Shown here: one piece after another, positions 44,272-53,433 of the stretch
Position numbering within the stretch: position 1 is the stretch's first letter
How the letters are laid out: the number at the start of each line of letters is the position of its first letter
Source of the DNA: Diaphorobacter sp. HDW4A
Lineage (GTDB): Bacteria > Pseudomonadota > Gammaproteobacteria > Burkholderiales > Burkholderiaceae_C
Direction: 5' to 3'
Assembly: GCF_011305995.1 (NCBI RefSeq)
Contig: NZ_CP049910.1
Span: forward strand, 2,542,001 to 2,606,000
Length of the DNA: 64,000 nucleotides
Notes under the pieces: generated by a model
Told to the model about the DNA's origin: nothing
The model's database searches: none
What the model saw: the letters and a program-made list of their open reading frames with translations, nothing else
Translations under genes and position numbers: made by a program

Positions 44272-47151
44272 TTACTTGGTCAGGACAAAACCCTTGAGCT
44301 TGCCGAACGCGCCGTCGACCAGCGCCTTCTGCTGCTCCTGGTGCAGGTGCGAGTAACCCACGGCAGGCGACGCGGATGCGGCGCGACCGGAGTAGCCCAA
44401 CTTCTGACCATCTTGCATGTTCTCGTGGATGTTGTGCTGGATGAAGAACCAGGCACCCTGATTCTGAGGTTCGTCCTGACACCACACGATATCGGCCGCG
44501 TTGCTGTAGCGCTTGACTTCGGCAGCGAATGCCTTGTGGGGGAACGGATACAGCTGTTCGACACGGATGATGGCCACGTCGTCAATCTTGGCTTCGGCGC
44601 GCTTCTTCACCAGGTCGTAGTACACCTTGCCCGAGCAAGCGACGATGCGTTTGACCTTGGCAGCGTTCTTGACGATGGCTTCGTTCTGCTCCGGCAGCAC
44701 CGTGTGGAACGAGCCCTTGGTGAACTCGGTCAGTGGCGATGTGGCGTCCTTGTTGCGCAGCAGCGACTTGGGCGTCATGATCACCAGCGGCTTGCGCAGA
44801 TTGCGCACTTGCTGGCGACGCAGCACGTGGAAGATCTGGCTGGCTGTCGTGGGCTGAACGATCTGCATGTTGGCATCGGCGCCGAGTTGCAGGAAGCGCT
44901 CGAGACGTGCCGAGCTGTGCTCAGGGCCTTGACCTTCGTAGCCGTGTGGCAGCATCAGTGTCAGGCCGTTGATGCGGCCCCACTTCACTTCACCGGATGC
45001 GATGAACTGGTCGATCACCACTTGCGCACCGTTGGCGAAGTCGCCGAACTGGGCTTCCCAGATCACGAGTGTGTTCGGATCGTTGGATGCGTAGCCGTAT
45101 TCAAATGCCAGCACAGCCTCTTCGGACAGGATGGAGTCGATCACGACGAACGGAGCCTGATTTTCAGCCACGTTCTGCAGCGGAATGTAGGTGCCTTCGC
45201 TCCACTTTTCGCGCTTCTGATCATGGATCACGGCGTGACGGTGCGTGAACGTGCCACGGCCACAGTCTTCACCCGACAGACGCACGGGGTAGCCAGAAGC
45301 CACCAGCGATGCGAAAGCCATGTGCTCGCCCATACCCCAGTCCACGTTGATCTCGCCGCGGCCCATGGCTGCGCGGTCGTCGTAGACCTTCTTCACGAGT
45401 GCATGAGGCGTCACGCCTTCGGGAATGGTGGTGATGCGTTCGGCCACACGCTTCCACTCGGTCAGTGGAATGGCGGTGTCGCCAGCGTCCGTCCACTTCT
45501 GGTTCAGGAACGGGCTCCAATCCACAGCGTACTTGCTCTTGAAGTTGGTGAGCACCGGGTCGGCCGTGTGCTTGCCTTCGTCCATGGCGGCGCGGAAGGC
45601 CTTGACCATGTCGTCGCCCAGCGTGTCGCCCAGACCTTGTGCAGCCAGCTTGTCAGCATAAAGCTTACGGGTGCCCGGGTGAGCGCCGATCTTCTTGTAC
45701 ATCAGCGGCTGGGTCAGAGCGGGAGTGTCCTGCTCGTTGTGGCCCAGCTTGCGGAAGCAGATGATGTCAACGACCACGTCCTTGTCGAATTCCATGCGGA
45801 ACTCAAGGGCCAGCTGAGTAGCCAGCGCCACGGCTTCCGGATCATCACCGTTCACGTGCAGAACCGGCGACTCGATCATCTTGACGATGTCGGTGCAATA
45901 CAGCGTCGAGCGTGCGTCGCGTGGATCAGACGTTGTGAAGCCGATCTGGTTGTTGATGATGATGTGCACCGTGCCACCCGTGGAGTAACCACGGGTCTGC
46001 GCCAGCGCCAGAGTTTCCTGGTTCACGCCTTGACCAGCGAAAGCCGCGTCGCCGTGCACCAGCACGGGCAGCACTTGCTTGCCGCGTGGATCCGCACGGC
46101 GGTCCATGCGCGAGCGCACCGAACCTTCGACCACGGGGTTCACGATTTCCAGGTGCGATGGGTTGAACGCCAGCGACAGGTGAACCGGGCCACCGGCCGT
46201 AGTCACGTCGGAGCTGAAGCCCTGGTGGTACTTCACGTCGCCCGATGGCAGCTCTTCAGGAGCGGTGTGATCGAACTCGGCGAACAGGTCCTTGGGCATC
46301 TTGCCCAGTGTGTTCACCAGCACGTTCAAGCGGCCACGGTGGGCCATGCCGATCACGACTTCCTGAATGCCCTTCTGGCCAGCGGAGCTGATCAACTCGT
46401 CCATCGACGCGATGAACGATTCGCCGCCTTCCAGCGAGAAACGCTTCTGGCCGACGTACTTGGTGTGCAGGTAGCGCTCGAGGCCTTCGGCTGCAGTCAG
46501 GCGATCGAGAATGCGCTTCTTCTTGGCTGCGTCAAAGCTCGGCTTGCTGCGGATCGACTCCAGCTTTTGTTGCCACCAGCGTTTCTGATTCTGGTCGGTG
46601 GCGTACATGTATTCGACGCCAAGGGTGCCGCAATACGTTTCGCGCAGAGCATTGATCAGCTCGCGCAGAGGCATGGTTTCTTTGCCGAAGAACGTGTTGC
46701 TGGTGTTGAACACGGTTTCCTGATCGGCATCGGTGAAGCCGTAGAACGATGGCTCCAGCTCAGGAATTTCAGGGCGCTCAGTGCGCTTGAGAGGGTCCAG
46801 ATCAGCCCAGCGTTGGCCGACATTGCGGTACGCGGCGATCAGCTGCTGGACGGCGGTGCGCTTGCGACCCAGTTCGGAATCGGCACCAGAGGCCACGACC
46901 ACTTGCGTGCCGCCTTGCTTTGCGCGCTCGGCGAAAGCATTGATGACGGGCATGTGGGGGACGTCCTTGGCGTTGCTGCCGTCCACTGCGGGAACATGCT
47001 GCAGCGCGTCGAAGTACTCGCGCCAGGAATCGGGAACGCTACCAGGGTTGGCCAGATAGCTCTCATACATCTCTTCAACATACGGCGCATTGCCGCCGAA
47101 AAGATACGTGTTGCCTTGATAGGCTTTATATACGGATGTGGGTTCGCTCAT
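44272..47151 (-). CDS. sucA: 2-oxoglutarate dehydrogenase E1 component
   Basis: Thiamine-diphosphate-dependent decarboxylase of the TCA cycle. The 959-residue protein starts with the E2-binding helix region (PYVEEMYESYLANPGSVPDSWREYF) and shows GMAHRGRLNVLVNTLGK, GDVKYHQGFSSD, the thiamine-diphosphate motif GDAAFAGQGVNQETLAL with HIIINNQIGFTT, and the transketolase-like C-terminal part (GEDCGRGTFTHRHAV, MLPHGYEGQGPEHSSARLERFLQL). It heads the sucA-odhB-lpd cluster; GAGGTGA precedes the ATG. The 238-bp divergent gap to the AI-2E-family gene should hold its promoter. Confidence 0.98.
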   Translation of the reverse strand: MSEPTSVYKAYQGNTYLFGGNAPYVEEMYESYLANPGSVPDSWREYFDALQHVPAVDGSNAKDVPHMPVINAFAERAKQGGTQVVVASGADSELGRKRTAVQQLIAAYRNVGQRWADLDPLKRTERPEIPELEPSFYGFTDADQETVFNTSNTFFGKETMPLRELINALRETYCGTLGVEYMYATDQNQKRWWQQKLESIRSKPSFDAAKKKRILDRLTAAEGLERYLHTKYVGQKRFSLEGGESFIASMDELISSAGQKGIQEVVIGMAHRGRLNVLVNTLGKMPKDLFAEFDHTAPEELPSGDVKYHQGFSSDVTTAGGPVHLSLAFNPSHLEIVNPVVEGSVRSRMDRRADPRGKQVLPVLVHGDAAFAGQGVNQETLALAQTRGYSTGGTVHIIINNQIGFTTSDPRDARSTLYCTDIVKMIESPVLHVNGDDPEAVALATQLALEFRMEFDKDVVVDIICFRKLGHNEQDTPALTQPLMYKKIGAHPGTRKLYADKLAAQGLGDTLGDDMVKAFRAAMDEGKHTADPVLTNFKSKYAVDWSPFLNQKWTDAGDTAIPLTEWKRVAERITTIPEGVTPHALVKKVYDDRAAMGRGEINVDWGMGEHMAFASLVASGYPVRLSGEDCGRGTFTHRHAVIHDQKREKWSEGTYIPLQNVAENQAPFVVIDSILSEEAVLAFEYGYASNDPNTLVIWEAQFGDFANGAQVVIDQFIASGEVKWGRINGLTLMLPHGYEGQGPEHSSARLERFLQLGADANMQIVQPTTASQIFHVLRRQQVRNLRKPLVIMTPKSLLRNKDATSPLTEFTKGSFHTVLPEQNEAIVKNAAKVKRIVACSGKVYYDLVKKRAEAKIDDVAIIRVEQLYPFPHKAFAAEVKRYSNAADIVWCQDEPQNQGAWFFIQHNIHENMQDGQKLGYSGRAASASPAVGYSHLHQEQQKALVDGAFGKLKGFVLTK

Positions 47152-47389
47152 ATACCGCTCACCTCTGCTTCCCTTCAGGAAGCTTTAGCTGGTTAGTAAA
47201 CCTTCCGCGTCACGGCTGAACCGGTTGGCGGATGCGACTGTGGCAGGGGAAGGGGCCTAAGTACGGGCGCTATTGTGCCATCGAAGTGAGACACGTGCGC
47301 GACGCCTTGATGTCGGACATGTGCTTGTTCACAAAGCCACGGCATGTGCGCAAGCCCAAGTCGCGTACATTTGCCGGAATTCGCCTGAA

Positions 47390-48508
47390 ATGCACCGTAT
47401 GAAATCCCAGACTCTGCAGCAACGCACCTTCCTATTGATCCTGATCTCGGTGACCCTCGCCTTCTTCGGGATCCTCTGGCCCTACGCTTTTGCCGTGTTC
47501 TGGGGTGTTGTTCTGGCGATTCTCTTCGCCCCACTTCAGAAATGGCTATTGCAGCGAATGCCCACGCGCAAGAACTGGGCTGCGCTGATCACCCTGGGTG
47601 TCTGTCTGCTGCTGGTGATCCTGCCGCTGCTGGTGATCATCACGTCACTGGTCACGGAAGCCGGAGCCATCTATGAACGGCTGAAATCCGGCCAACTCAA
47701 TCTCGGCACCTATCTGCAGACCGTCATGAAGGCCCTGCCCGGCTGGGCGCTGCAGCTGATGGATCACTTTCACCTGACCTCAATGGCCGAGGTCGAAGCG
47801 CAGCTTTCCAAGTTCGGCGCTCAAGCCAGCCAGTTCCTCGCCACCAAGGCCGTGGACGTGGGCTCGAACACCCTGCAGTTCGTAGTGGGCTTCGGCGTCA
47901 TGCTGTATTTACTGTTCTTCCTGCTGCGTGACGGCAGCGCCTTGGCCGCCCGCATTCGCGACGCCGTGCCGCTCGACCCTATGCACAAGCGCAAGCTGGC
48001 CATCAAGTTCACCACCGTGATCCGCGCCACTGTCAAAGGCAACATCGCCGTAGCCGCCGTGCAAGGCGGGCTCGGCGGATTGATCTTCTGGATTCTCGGC
48101 GTGCAAGGCCCGGTGCTCTGGGGCGTGATCATGGCCTTCCTTTCGCTGCTGCCCGCTGTGGGCGCCGCCCTCATCTGGGCGCCCGTTGCCATCTACTTTT
48201 TCGCCACGGGTGCGATATGGCAAGGCGCCGTGTTGGTCGCCTTCTGCGCGGGCGTCATCGGCTCGGTCGACAATATCCTGCGCCCCCTCCTCGTCGGCAA
48301 GGACACCAAGCTACCCGACTACGTGGTGCTGATCTCGACCCTCGGCGGCATGGCGATCTTCGGCATCAGCGGCTTTGTGATCGGGCCGATGGTGGCGGCG
48401 CTGTTCAACGCTGCGTGGGATCTGTTCTCTCCGCCACCCGGGAGTGATGACGAAGCCGAGGTAGCAGCGGTGTCTCCAGCCCTTGAGCATGACAAGTCCG
48501 TCAAGTAG
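47390..48508 (+). CDS. AI-2E family transporter (UPF0118 permease)
   Basis: Inner-membrane permease of 372 residues with a typical hydrophobic pattern: two helices near the N-terminus (LLILISVTLAFFGILWPYAFAVFWGVVLAILF), a polar central part, then a five-helix C-terminal bundle (VVGFGVMLYLLFFLLRDG, GLGGLIFWILGVQGPVLWGVIMAFLSLLPAVGAALIW). PAVGAALIW and DNILRPLLVG are family signatures. Some members export AI-2 signal and others are Na+/H+ antiporters, so the substrate is open. The ATG at 47390 has a better-placed GGAA than the ATG at 47399. Confidence 0.88.
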   Translation: MHRMKSQTLQQRTFLLILISVTLAFFGILWPYAFAVFWGVVLAILFAPLQKWLLQRMPTRKNWAALITLGVCLLLVILPLLVIITSLVTEAGAIYERLKSGQLNLGTYLQTVMKALPGWALQLMDHFHLTSMAEVEAQLSKFGAQASQFLATKAVDVGSNTLQFVVGFGVMLYLLFFLLRDGSALAARIRDAVPLDPMHKRKLAIKFTTVIRATVKGNIAVAAVQGGLGGLIFWILGVQGPVLWGVIMAFLSLLPAVGAALIWAPVAIYFFATGAIWQGAVLVAFCAGVIGSVDNILRPLLVGKDTKLPDYVVLISTLGGMAIFGISGFVIGPMVAALFNAAWDLFSPPPGSDDEAEVAAVSPALEHDKSVK

Positions 48509-48545
48509 CCATCGCCCACCACGTCAGGCTCAGCCATTCCACGCA

Positions 48546-49526
48546 TCACTCGGGCTGAATCCCCGCTGCCTTGATCACCTTGCCCCACTTCAGCGCATCG
48601 GCTGCCTGGAATTGGGCGAGCTCTTCGGGCGTGGTGGTCCAAGCTTCCGAACCGGCGGTCTGGTAGAACGACTTGGCCGCCGCACTCTGCGTGGCGCGTT
48701 TGAGCAGGTCGTTGAGGCGTGCGACCACCTCCTTGGGCGTTCCAGCGGGCGCATAGGCGGCGAACCAGTAGCCCATGTCGTAGCCTTTCACGCCCGCCTC
48801 GTCGAGCGTGGGCACATCTGGCAGTTGCGCGCTGCGCACCTTGGTGGAATAGCCCAGCGCCTTGAGCTTGCCTGATTTGATCTGCGGAACGCCCGTGGAG
48901 GTGTCGGTGATCATCAGGTCGATCTGGCCACCGAGCAGATCGGTGATGGCCAGCGGATTGCTCTTGTAAGGCACATGCAGGATATCCACGCCCGCGAGCT
49001 GCTTGAGCATTTCGCCTGCAACGCGGCTTGACGAGCTGCCGCTGCCGAACGAGAGCTTGCCGGGCGCGGCCTTGGCGGCGGCGATCAGGTCGCCGACGTT
49101 CTTGTAGGCAGCCGAAGCGTTGACCACCAGCACCTGACCGCCCTTACCCAGCCCCGTGACCGGCGCGAAATCCTTCACCGGATCATACGGCAGCTTCTTG
49201 TACAGATGCTCGTTCGCGGACTGCGTGGTGTTGGTGGTGATGAGCACCGTGTAGCCATCGGCCGCGGCTTTGGAGACGAACTGCGCGGCGATCATGCCAC
49301 TCGCTCCGGCCTTGTTGTCGACGATGACGGATTGCTTGGTGTCGGTCGTCACCGACTGTGCGACGGCGCGCGCCAGCAGGTCGGTGGCGCTGCCCGCTGC
49401 GAACGGCACCACGAAGGTGATGGGCTTGGCCGGATAGTCTGCGGCTCGGACCTGCATGCCGAGCGTGACGGCGACAGTGGCTGCGGCCATTGCCAATAGA
49501 TGGCGGCGGGTCGAAGTTTGATTCAT
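48546..49526 (-). CDS. Tripartite tricarboxylate transporter substrate-binding protein (Bug family)
   Basis: Periplasmic binding protein of 326 residues. The start at 49526 (MNQTSTRRHLLAMAA) follows AGGAGACA and gives a signal peptide ending QVRAAD. Mature landmarks are YPAKPITFVVPFAAGSATDLLARAVAQ, VDNKAGASGMIAAQFVSKAAADGYTVLI, GSGSSSSRVAGEMLKQLAGVDILHVPYK and GGQIDLMITDTSTGVPQIKSGKLKALGYST, all typical of Bug proteins. No TctA/TctB membrane partners are nearby; orphan Bug proteins are common in Burkholderiales. It lies 72 bp after the AtuA-related gene and probably captures a substrate of that pathway. Confidence 0.93.
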   Translation of the reverse strand: MNQTSTRRHLLAMAAATVAVTLGMQVRAADYPAKPITFVVPFAAGSATDLLARAVAQSVTTDTKQSVIVDNKAGASGMIAAQFVSKAAADGYTVLITTNTTQSANEHLYKKLPYDPVKDFAPVTGLGKGGQVLVVNASAAYKNVGDLIAAAKAAPGKLSFGSGSSSSRVAGEMLKQLAGVDILHVPYKSNPLAITDLLGGQIDLMITDTSTGVPQIKSGKLKALGYSTKVRSAQLPDVPTLDEAGVKGYDMGYWFAAYAPAGTPKEVVARLNDLLKRATQSAAAKSFYQTAGSEAWTTTPEELAQFQAADALKWGKVIKAAGIQPE

Positions 49527-49598
49527 GCGTGTTGTCTCCTGCATTTTCAAGTGGATGGGAAATGGTTGTGGGAAATGGGGAGTGATCAGCCCGCCGCC

Positions 49599-49979
49599 TC
49601 AGCGCTCCGGCCCGACGAGATGCGTCTGCAAATGCGGCGGCACCTCCACCTGCATGTCGAGCAGCAGGAACGACAGCGCCTTGCCATGGCTGTCCAGATT
49701 CAGCGCGTCGTTCACGCCGCCGTCGAGCACTTCATCGAGCACGAAATTCATCGCCTGCAACTGGGGCAGCAGATGGCGCTTGACGGCGCTGGGGTGACGC
49801 AGCGCGAATTGCTCGGCCACGCGCGCCTCGGTCACCTGCTCGACGAGCAGATCCCAGAGCGCCGGATGCCAGGCGATCACGCTGATGTTGGAGCGATTGC
49901 CCTTGTCGCCTGTGCGTCCGTGTGCGAGGCGATGCAGCGGCACGGACATCGTCACGTCGGAGGTATGGGATGGACTCAT
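49599..49979 (-). CDS. AtuA-related protein (small partner of AtuA)
   Basis: A 126-residue soluble protein matching the C-terminal domain that is fused to AtuA in some organisms. Features are VPLHRLAHGRTGDKGNRSNISVIAWHP, FALRHPSAVKRHLLPQLQAMNFVLDEVLDGGVNDALNLDSHGKALSFLLLDM. The start at 49979 (MSPSHTSD) follows AGGAGA. It starts 20 bp after the AtuA stop codon, which suggests the two proteins work as one unit. Function beyond terpene or acyl-CoA catabolic context is unknown. Confidence 0.87.
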   Translation of the reverse strand: MSPSHTSDVTMSVPLHRLAHGRTGDKGNRSNISVIAWHPALWDLLVEQVTEARVAEQFALRHPSAVKRHLLPQLQAMNFVLDEVLDGGVNDALNLDSHGKALSFLLLDMQVEVPPHLQTHLVGPER

Positions 49980-49999
49980 GAAAATCTCCTGCCGCTGGT

Positions 50000-51376
50000 T
50001 CATGCGACGAATTCAAAACGCGTCTTCACCGCATCACGCGGCACGAGGCAGGACACAGTGCCAAGCCGTGCGCGCAGATGCGATCGCACCCCGCCGCCGC
50101 CGGCAGGTCCGCAGCAGTACAACGCGTTCACTTCGCGCGCCAGCCTCATCGCCTCGTCACGACTTTCGCGCTGCCACGACAGGCGCAGCCGCACATCGCG
50201 TGCGCCCCCCCACTCGGCCAGCTGCTCGGCGCTCGCGCGGTTCAGCCACCCGTTGTCATCGTCTCCAAAGACACTCTGTACGCCGATCAGATCGACGCGG
50301 ATCGGCGCCGCATTCCCGAGGCGCTCGCGCACCACCTGCGCGGCCAGCAAGGCACGCGCACCGGCACGCGCACCGGCATACGAGATTTCAGCCTCTGCAA
50401 ACCAACCCGCCTCAAAACACACATTCACCTTGAGCGACGGCGGCCGCGCATGTCCCACAACGCCTTCGAGGCGAACCCGATTCGTGCCGACTTCTTGCAC
50501 CGAGGCCTGCGTGATGTCCGCCACCACGTCGGGCGTGAGGTAGGCCGTCGGGTCGTGCAATTCATAGAGCAATTGCTCCTTCACGGTGCGCGCATCAATG
50601 CGCCCGCCCGTGCCCGCAGGCTTGGAGATGGTGCAATGCCCGTCCTCGTCCAATTCGGCAATCGGATAACCGACATGCGCCAGATCGGGCACATCCTTGA
50701 ATCCCGGATCGGCGAAATAGCCGCCCGTGATCTGCGAGCCACACTCCAGAAGATGCCCCGCCATGGTGGCGCGGGCAAGGCGCGGCCAGTCGTCCATGGC
50801 CCAGCCGAAATGCGCAATCGCCGGACCCAGCACCAGCGACGGATCGGCCACCCGGCCACAGACGACAATGTCGGCACCGGCCTTCAAGGCATTGGCGATG
50901 GGCTCGGCGCCGATGTAGGCGTTGACGCTGACGATGGCCTCCTTGGGCAGGCGCTCGCCAAGCGCTTCGACGAGCATGGGGCGGAATTCGTCTGCGCGCA
51001 GATCGTCGCCCTCAACCACCGCAATGCGCGGCCGGGGCGCACCGAGCTCTTCGGCAAGCGCGAGAATCCGACGTGCGGCACCACGTGGATGGGCCGCGCC
51101 AAAATTGCTCACGATGCGGATGCCGTGCGCAAGGCACAGCGCCAGCACCGGACGCAACAGATCGTCCAGCAAGGGCTCGTAGCCTGCATCAGGGTCGCTG
51201 CGCCGTGCGAGTTGGGCAAGCGCCAGCGTGCGTTCGGCCAACGTCTCGAACATCAACACCGACGGCTTGCCCGCAGCAATCAGGTCCTGAACGATGGGCA
51301 GCGCGACATCCGTGCGGTCGCCCGAAAAGCCTGCCGCGCAGCCGATGCGCAGTGTGTTTGCCTGTGTCTTTTCCAT
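50000..51376 (-). CDS. AtuA family protein (acyclic terpene utilization, DUF1446)
   Basis: A 458-residue cytosolic protein of the AtuA family, named for acyclic terpene utilization in Pseudomonas, where its biochemical role is not settled. Family segments are LRIGCAAGFSGDRTDVALPIV, IRIVSNFGAAHPRGAA, IGAEPIANALKAGADIVVCGRVADPSLVLGP, LLECGSQITGGYFADPG, VGYPIAELDEDGHCTISKPAGTGG and YCCGPAGGGGVRS. The start at 51376 (MEKTQANTLRIG) follows AGGAGAT. It is divergent from the LysR gene with an 87-bp shared promoter gap. The rest of a terpene pathway is absent, so another substrate is possible. Confidence 0.9.
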   Translation of the reverse strand: MEKTQANTLRIGCAAGFSGDRTDVALPIVQDLIAAGKPSVLMFETLAERTLALAQLARRSDPDAGYEPLLDDLLRPVLALCLAHGIRIVSNFGAAHPRGAARRILALAEELGAPRPRIAVVEGDDLRADEFRPMLVEALGERLPKEAIVSVNAYIGAEPIANALKAGADIVVCGRVADPSLVLGPAIAHFGWAMDDWPRLARATMAGHLLECGSQITGGYFADPGFKDVPDLAHVGYPIAELDEDGHCTISKPAGTGGRIDARTVKEQLLYELHDPTAYLTPDVVADITQASVQEVGTNRVRLEGVVGHARPPSLKVNVCFEAGWFAEAEISYAGARAGARALLAAQVVRERLGNAAPIRVDLIGVQSVFGDDDNGWLNRASAEQLAEWGGARDVRLRLSWQRESRDEAMRLAREVNALYCCGPAGGGGVRSHLRARLGTVSCLVPRDAVKTRFEFVA

Positions 51377-51463
51377 GTCGATTGCTATCTCCTGAGAGTC
51401 AATGTAGGGCGCATGCGTTATTCTGTGAAATCGATAATCAAGATGAATTGATCTGATTTTCAA

Positions 51464-52390
51464 ATGAATATCTCCACCCGCCAGATCGACGCCTTTCTCG
51501 CGCTTGCCGCACAGCGCAACTTCACGCGCGCCGCCACGCAGTGCCATCTGTCGCAACCGGCTTTCAGCGCGCTGATCCGTGCACTCGAGGACGACCTCAG
51601 CGTGCGGCTGTTCGACCGCAGCACACGGCATGTGGAGCTGACGGCGGCGGGCGCCAATTTCAAGGAATCGGCTCAGCGCATACGCACCGAGATAAACGCC
51701 GCCGTGGCCAGCATGCGCGACGAGGCGACTATGCGACGCGGGCGTGCGGCCATCGCGCTGCTACCCTCGCTCGCGGCGGGCTGGCTACCCGATCAGCTCG
51801 CGGTGTTTCACCAACAGCATCCTGGCGTGGAGCTCGAGATCGCCGATGTTCTGTCTGAGCCCTGCATCGACATGGTGGCTAACGGCAAGGCCGATTTCGC
51901 ACTCGCCGCAATCCGCGCGGACACGCCCGATCTGCAGGCCGAGCCGTTCTGCAGCGACGACTACCACCTCGTGTGCCGCGACGACCATCCGCTCGCAAAG
52001 ACGCCACGCGGCCGCAAGCACGTGGTGACTGCGGCGGAGCTCGCGCAATGGCCCTTCATCCACATGGCGCGGCACAGCAGCGTGCGCCAGTTTCTCGAGG
52101 CCGCCCTTCACCCGCAACCGATGAAGAGCGTGATGGAGGTCGAGCAGCTCGCCACCGTCATGGGCATGGTGCGCGCAGGGCTTGGAATCAGTGCGATCCC
52201 ATCGCTCACGCTGTTCCACTTCCAGCAAAAAGGGTTGGTCACGCGCCCGCTTCATTGGCCCGAACTAACCAGAAAAATCTATCTGGTGCGCCGCCGCGAT
52301 CGTAGCCTGTCGATAGCGGCGCAGGCGCTGTATACACAGCTCATGGCCAACCGCCCTACCGTCGCATCGACCTCCACCCCGCCTAGGTGA
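51464..52390 (+). CDS. LysR family transcriptional regulator
   Basis: A 308-residue regulator with an N-terminal winged helix-turn-helix (MNISTRQIDAFLALAAQRNFTRAATQCHLSQPAFSALIRALEDDLSVRLFDR) and a periplasmic-binding-like effector domain. It is divergent from the AtuA gene, the classic arrangement for a LysR protein controlling the neighbouring catabolic operon (AtuA, AtuA-related, Bug protein). The effector is probably an intermediate or substrate of that pathway. Confidence 0.94.
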   Translation: MNISTRQIDAFLALAAQRNFTRAATQCHLSQPAFSALIRALEDDLSVRLFDRSTRHVELTAAGANFKESAQRIRTEINAAVASMRDEATMRRGRAAIALLPSLAAGWLPDQLAVFHQQHPGVELEIADVLSEPCIDMVANGKADFALAAIRADTPDLQAEPFCSDDYHLVCRDDHPLAKTPRGRKHVVTAAELAQWPFIHMARHSSVRQFLEAALHPQPMKSVMEVEQLATVMGMVRAGLGISAIPSLTLFHFQQKGLVTRPLHWPELTRKIYLVRRRDRSLSIAAQALYTQLMANRPTVASTSTPPR

Positions 52391-52550
52391 TTGCCCTGAG
52401 TTTCTTCGAGCGCCGTGGTTAAAGGGCGATCCTTGGATTTTCAGCGCTACACTCGCTGCGACTTGACGCCCGCCCCGCAACACACGGAGCCCGCAACTCA
52501 GGCCAAAGCCACACGTTGGCTGGTTGTGCTTGCATAGGAGGAAACACCGA

Positions 52551-53417
52551 ATGAACACCCCAGACACCGTATATGCATGCATCGATGGACTCGATGCCAC
52601 CGCGTCTGTCATCGACAGCGCCGCCTGGGCCGCGCGTCGGCTGCATGCCCCTATTACCCTGCTGCACGCGCTGGAGCGCCCCGATCCGCTTCCTCCCGTG
52701 GGCGACTACAGCGGCTTGATAGGCGTCGGCGCGCAGGAAGTGCTGCTGCAGCGTCTGAACGAGCTCGACGAAGAGCGCTCCAAGGTGGCACATCAGGCCG
52801 CCGAGCAGATGATTCAGGAATCGCTTAAGCACATCAATCCCGAAAGCGTGCCAGCACTGCACACCTACCTCAAGGACGGCAACCTCACCGATGTGCTGCT
52901 CGAACAAGAACCCTGTGCGCGGCTGTTCGTGCTCGGCAAGGGGTTCAAAGCCACAAAGTCGCGCAAGCTGCGCCTCGATCATCGCGTGGAAAGCGTGATC
53001 CGAAGCGTCAAACAGCCCGTGCTGGTGATCACGTCAGCCAACTTTGTGCCGCCCACCAATTTCGTCGTCGCATTTGATGGCAGCGCCACCTCGATGCGCG
53101 CCGTGCAGGCCGTCGCGCGCAGCCCGCTGCTGAGTGGCATGGGGGCTCAACTCGTCATGGCGGGCGAGCCCACAATCGAAATGCGCGATCAGATGCAACG
53201 CGCGCAGCAACTGCTCGAAGAATCGGGTTTCAAGGTGACGACGCAGGTCATCCCCGGCGTGCCAGAGGAAGCCATTCCAGCCTTCCTCTCGACGCGTGCC
53301 GACACCTTCCTCGTGCTCGGTGCCTATGGCCATTCGCGCATCCGCCAACTGATCGTCGGCAGCACCACCACCGCCCTGCTGCGCCTGAGTTCAGTGCCGG
53401 TGCTGGTGCTGCGCTGA
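52551..53417 (+). CDS. Universal stress protein, tandem Usp domains
   Basis: A 288-residue protein with two Usp domains, about 1-145 and 155-288. The second has the ATP-binding pattern G-x2-G-x9-G-S/T in VLGAYGHSRIRQLIVGSTT. The first has a degenerate version (LGKGFKATKSRKLRLDHRVE), so it may not bind ATP. AGGAGG precedes the ATG at 52551. It follows a 160-bp gap after the LysR gene and converges with the hydrolase gene 16 bp downstream. Confidence 0.93.
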   Translation: MNTPDTVYACIDGLDATASVIDSAAWAARRLHAPITLLHALERPDPLPPVGDYSGLIGVGAQEVLLQRLNELDEERSKVAHQAAEQMIQESLKHINPESVPALHTYLKDGNLTDVLLEQEPCARLFVLGKGFKATKSRKLRLDHRVESVIRSVKQPVLVITSANFVPPTNFVVAFDGSATSMRAVQAVARSPLLSGMGAQLVMAGEPTIEMRDQMQRAQQLLEESGFKVTTQVIPGVPEEAIPAFLSTRADTFLVLGAYGHSRIRQLIVGSTTTALLRLSSVPVLVLR

Positions 53418-53433
53418 AGCACTGCAGTTTCTG

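Noticed and set aside
44230..47196. Very long plus-strand open frame (988 codons) opposite sucA
   Set aside because: It runs antisense to a full, conserved sucA gene. Its translation is rich in His, Val and Arg with no family resemblance, as expected for a shadow frame in high-GC DNA.
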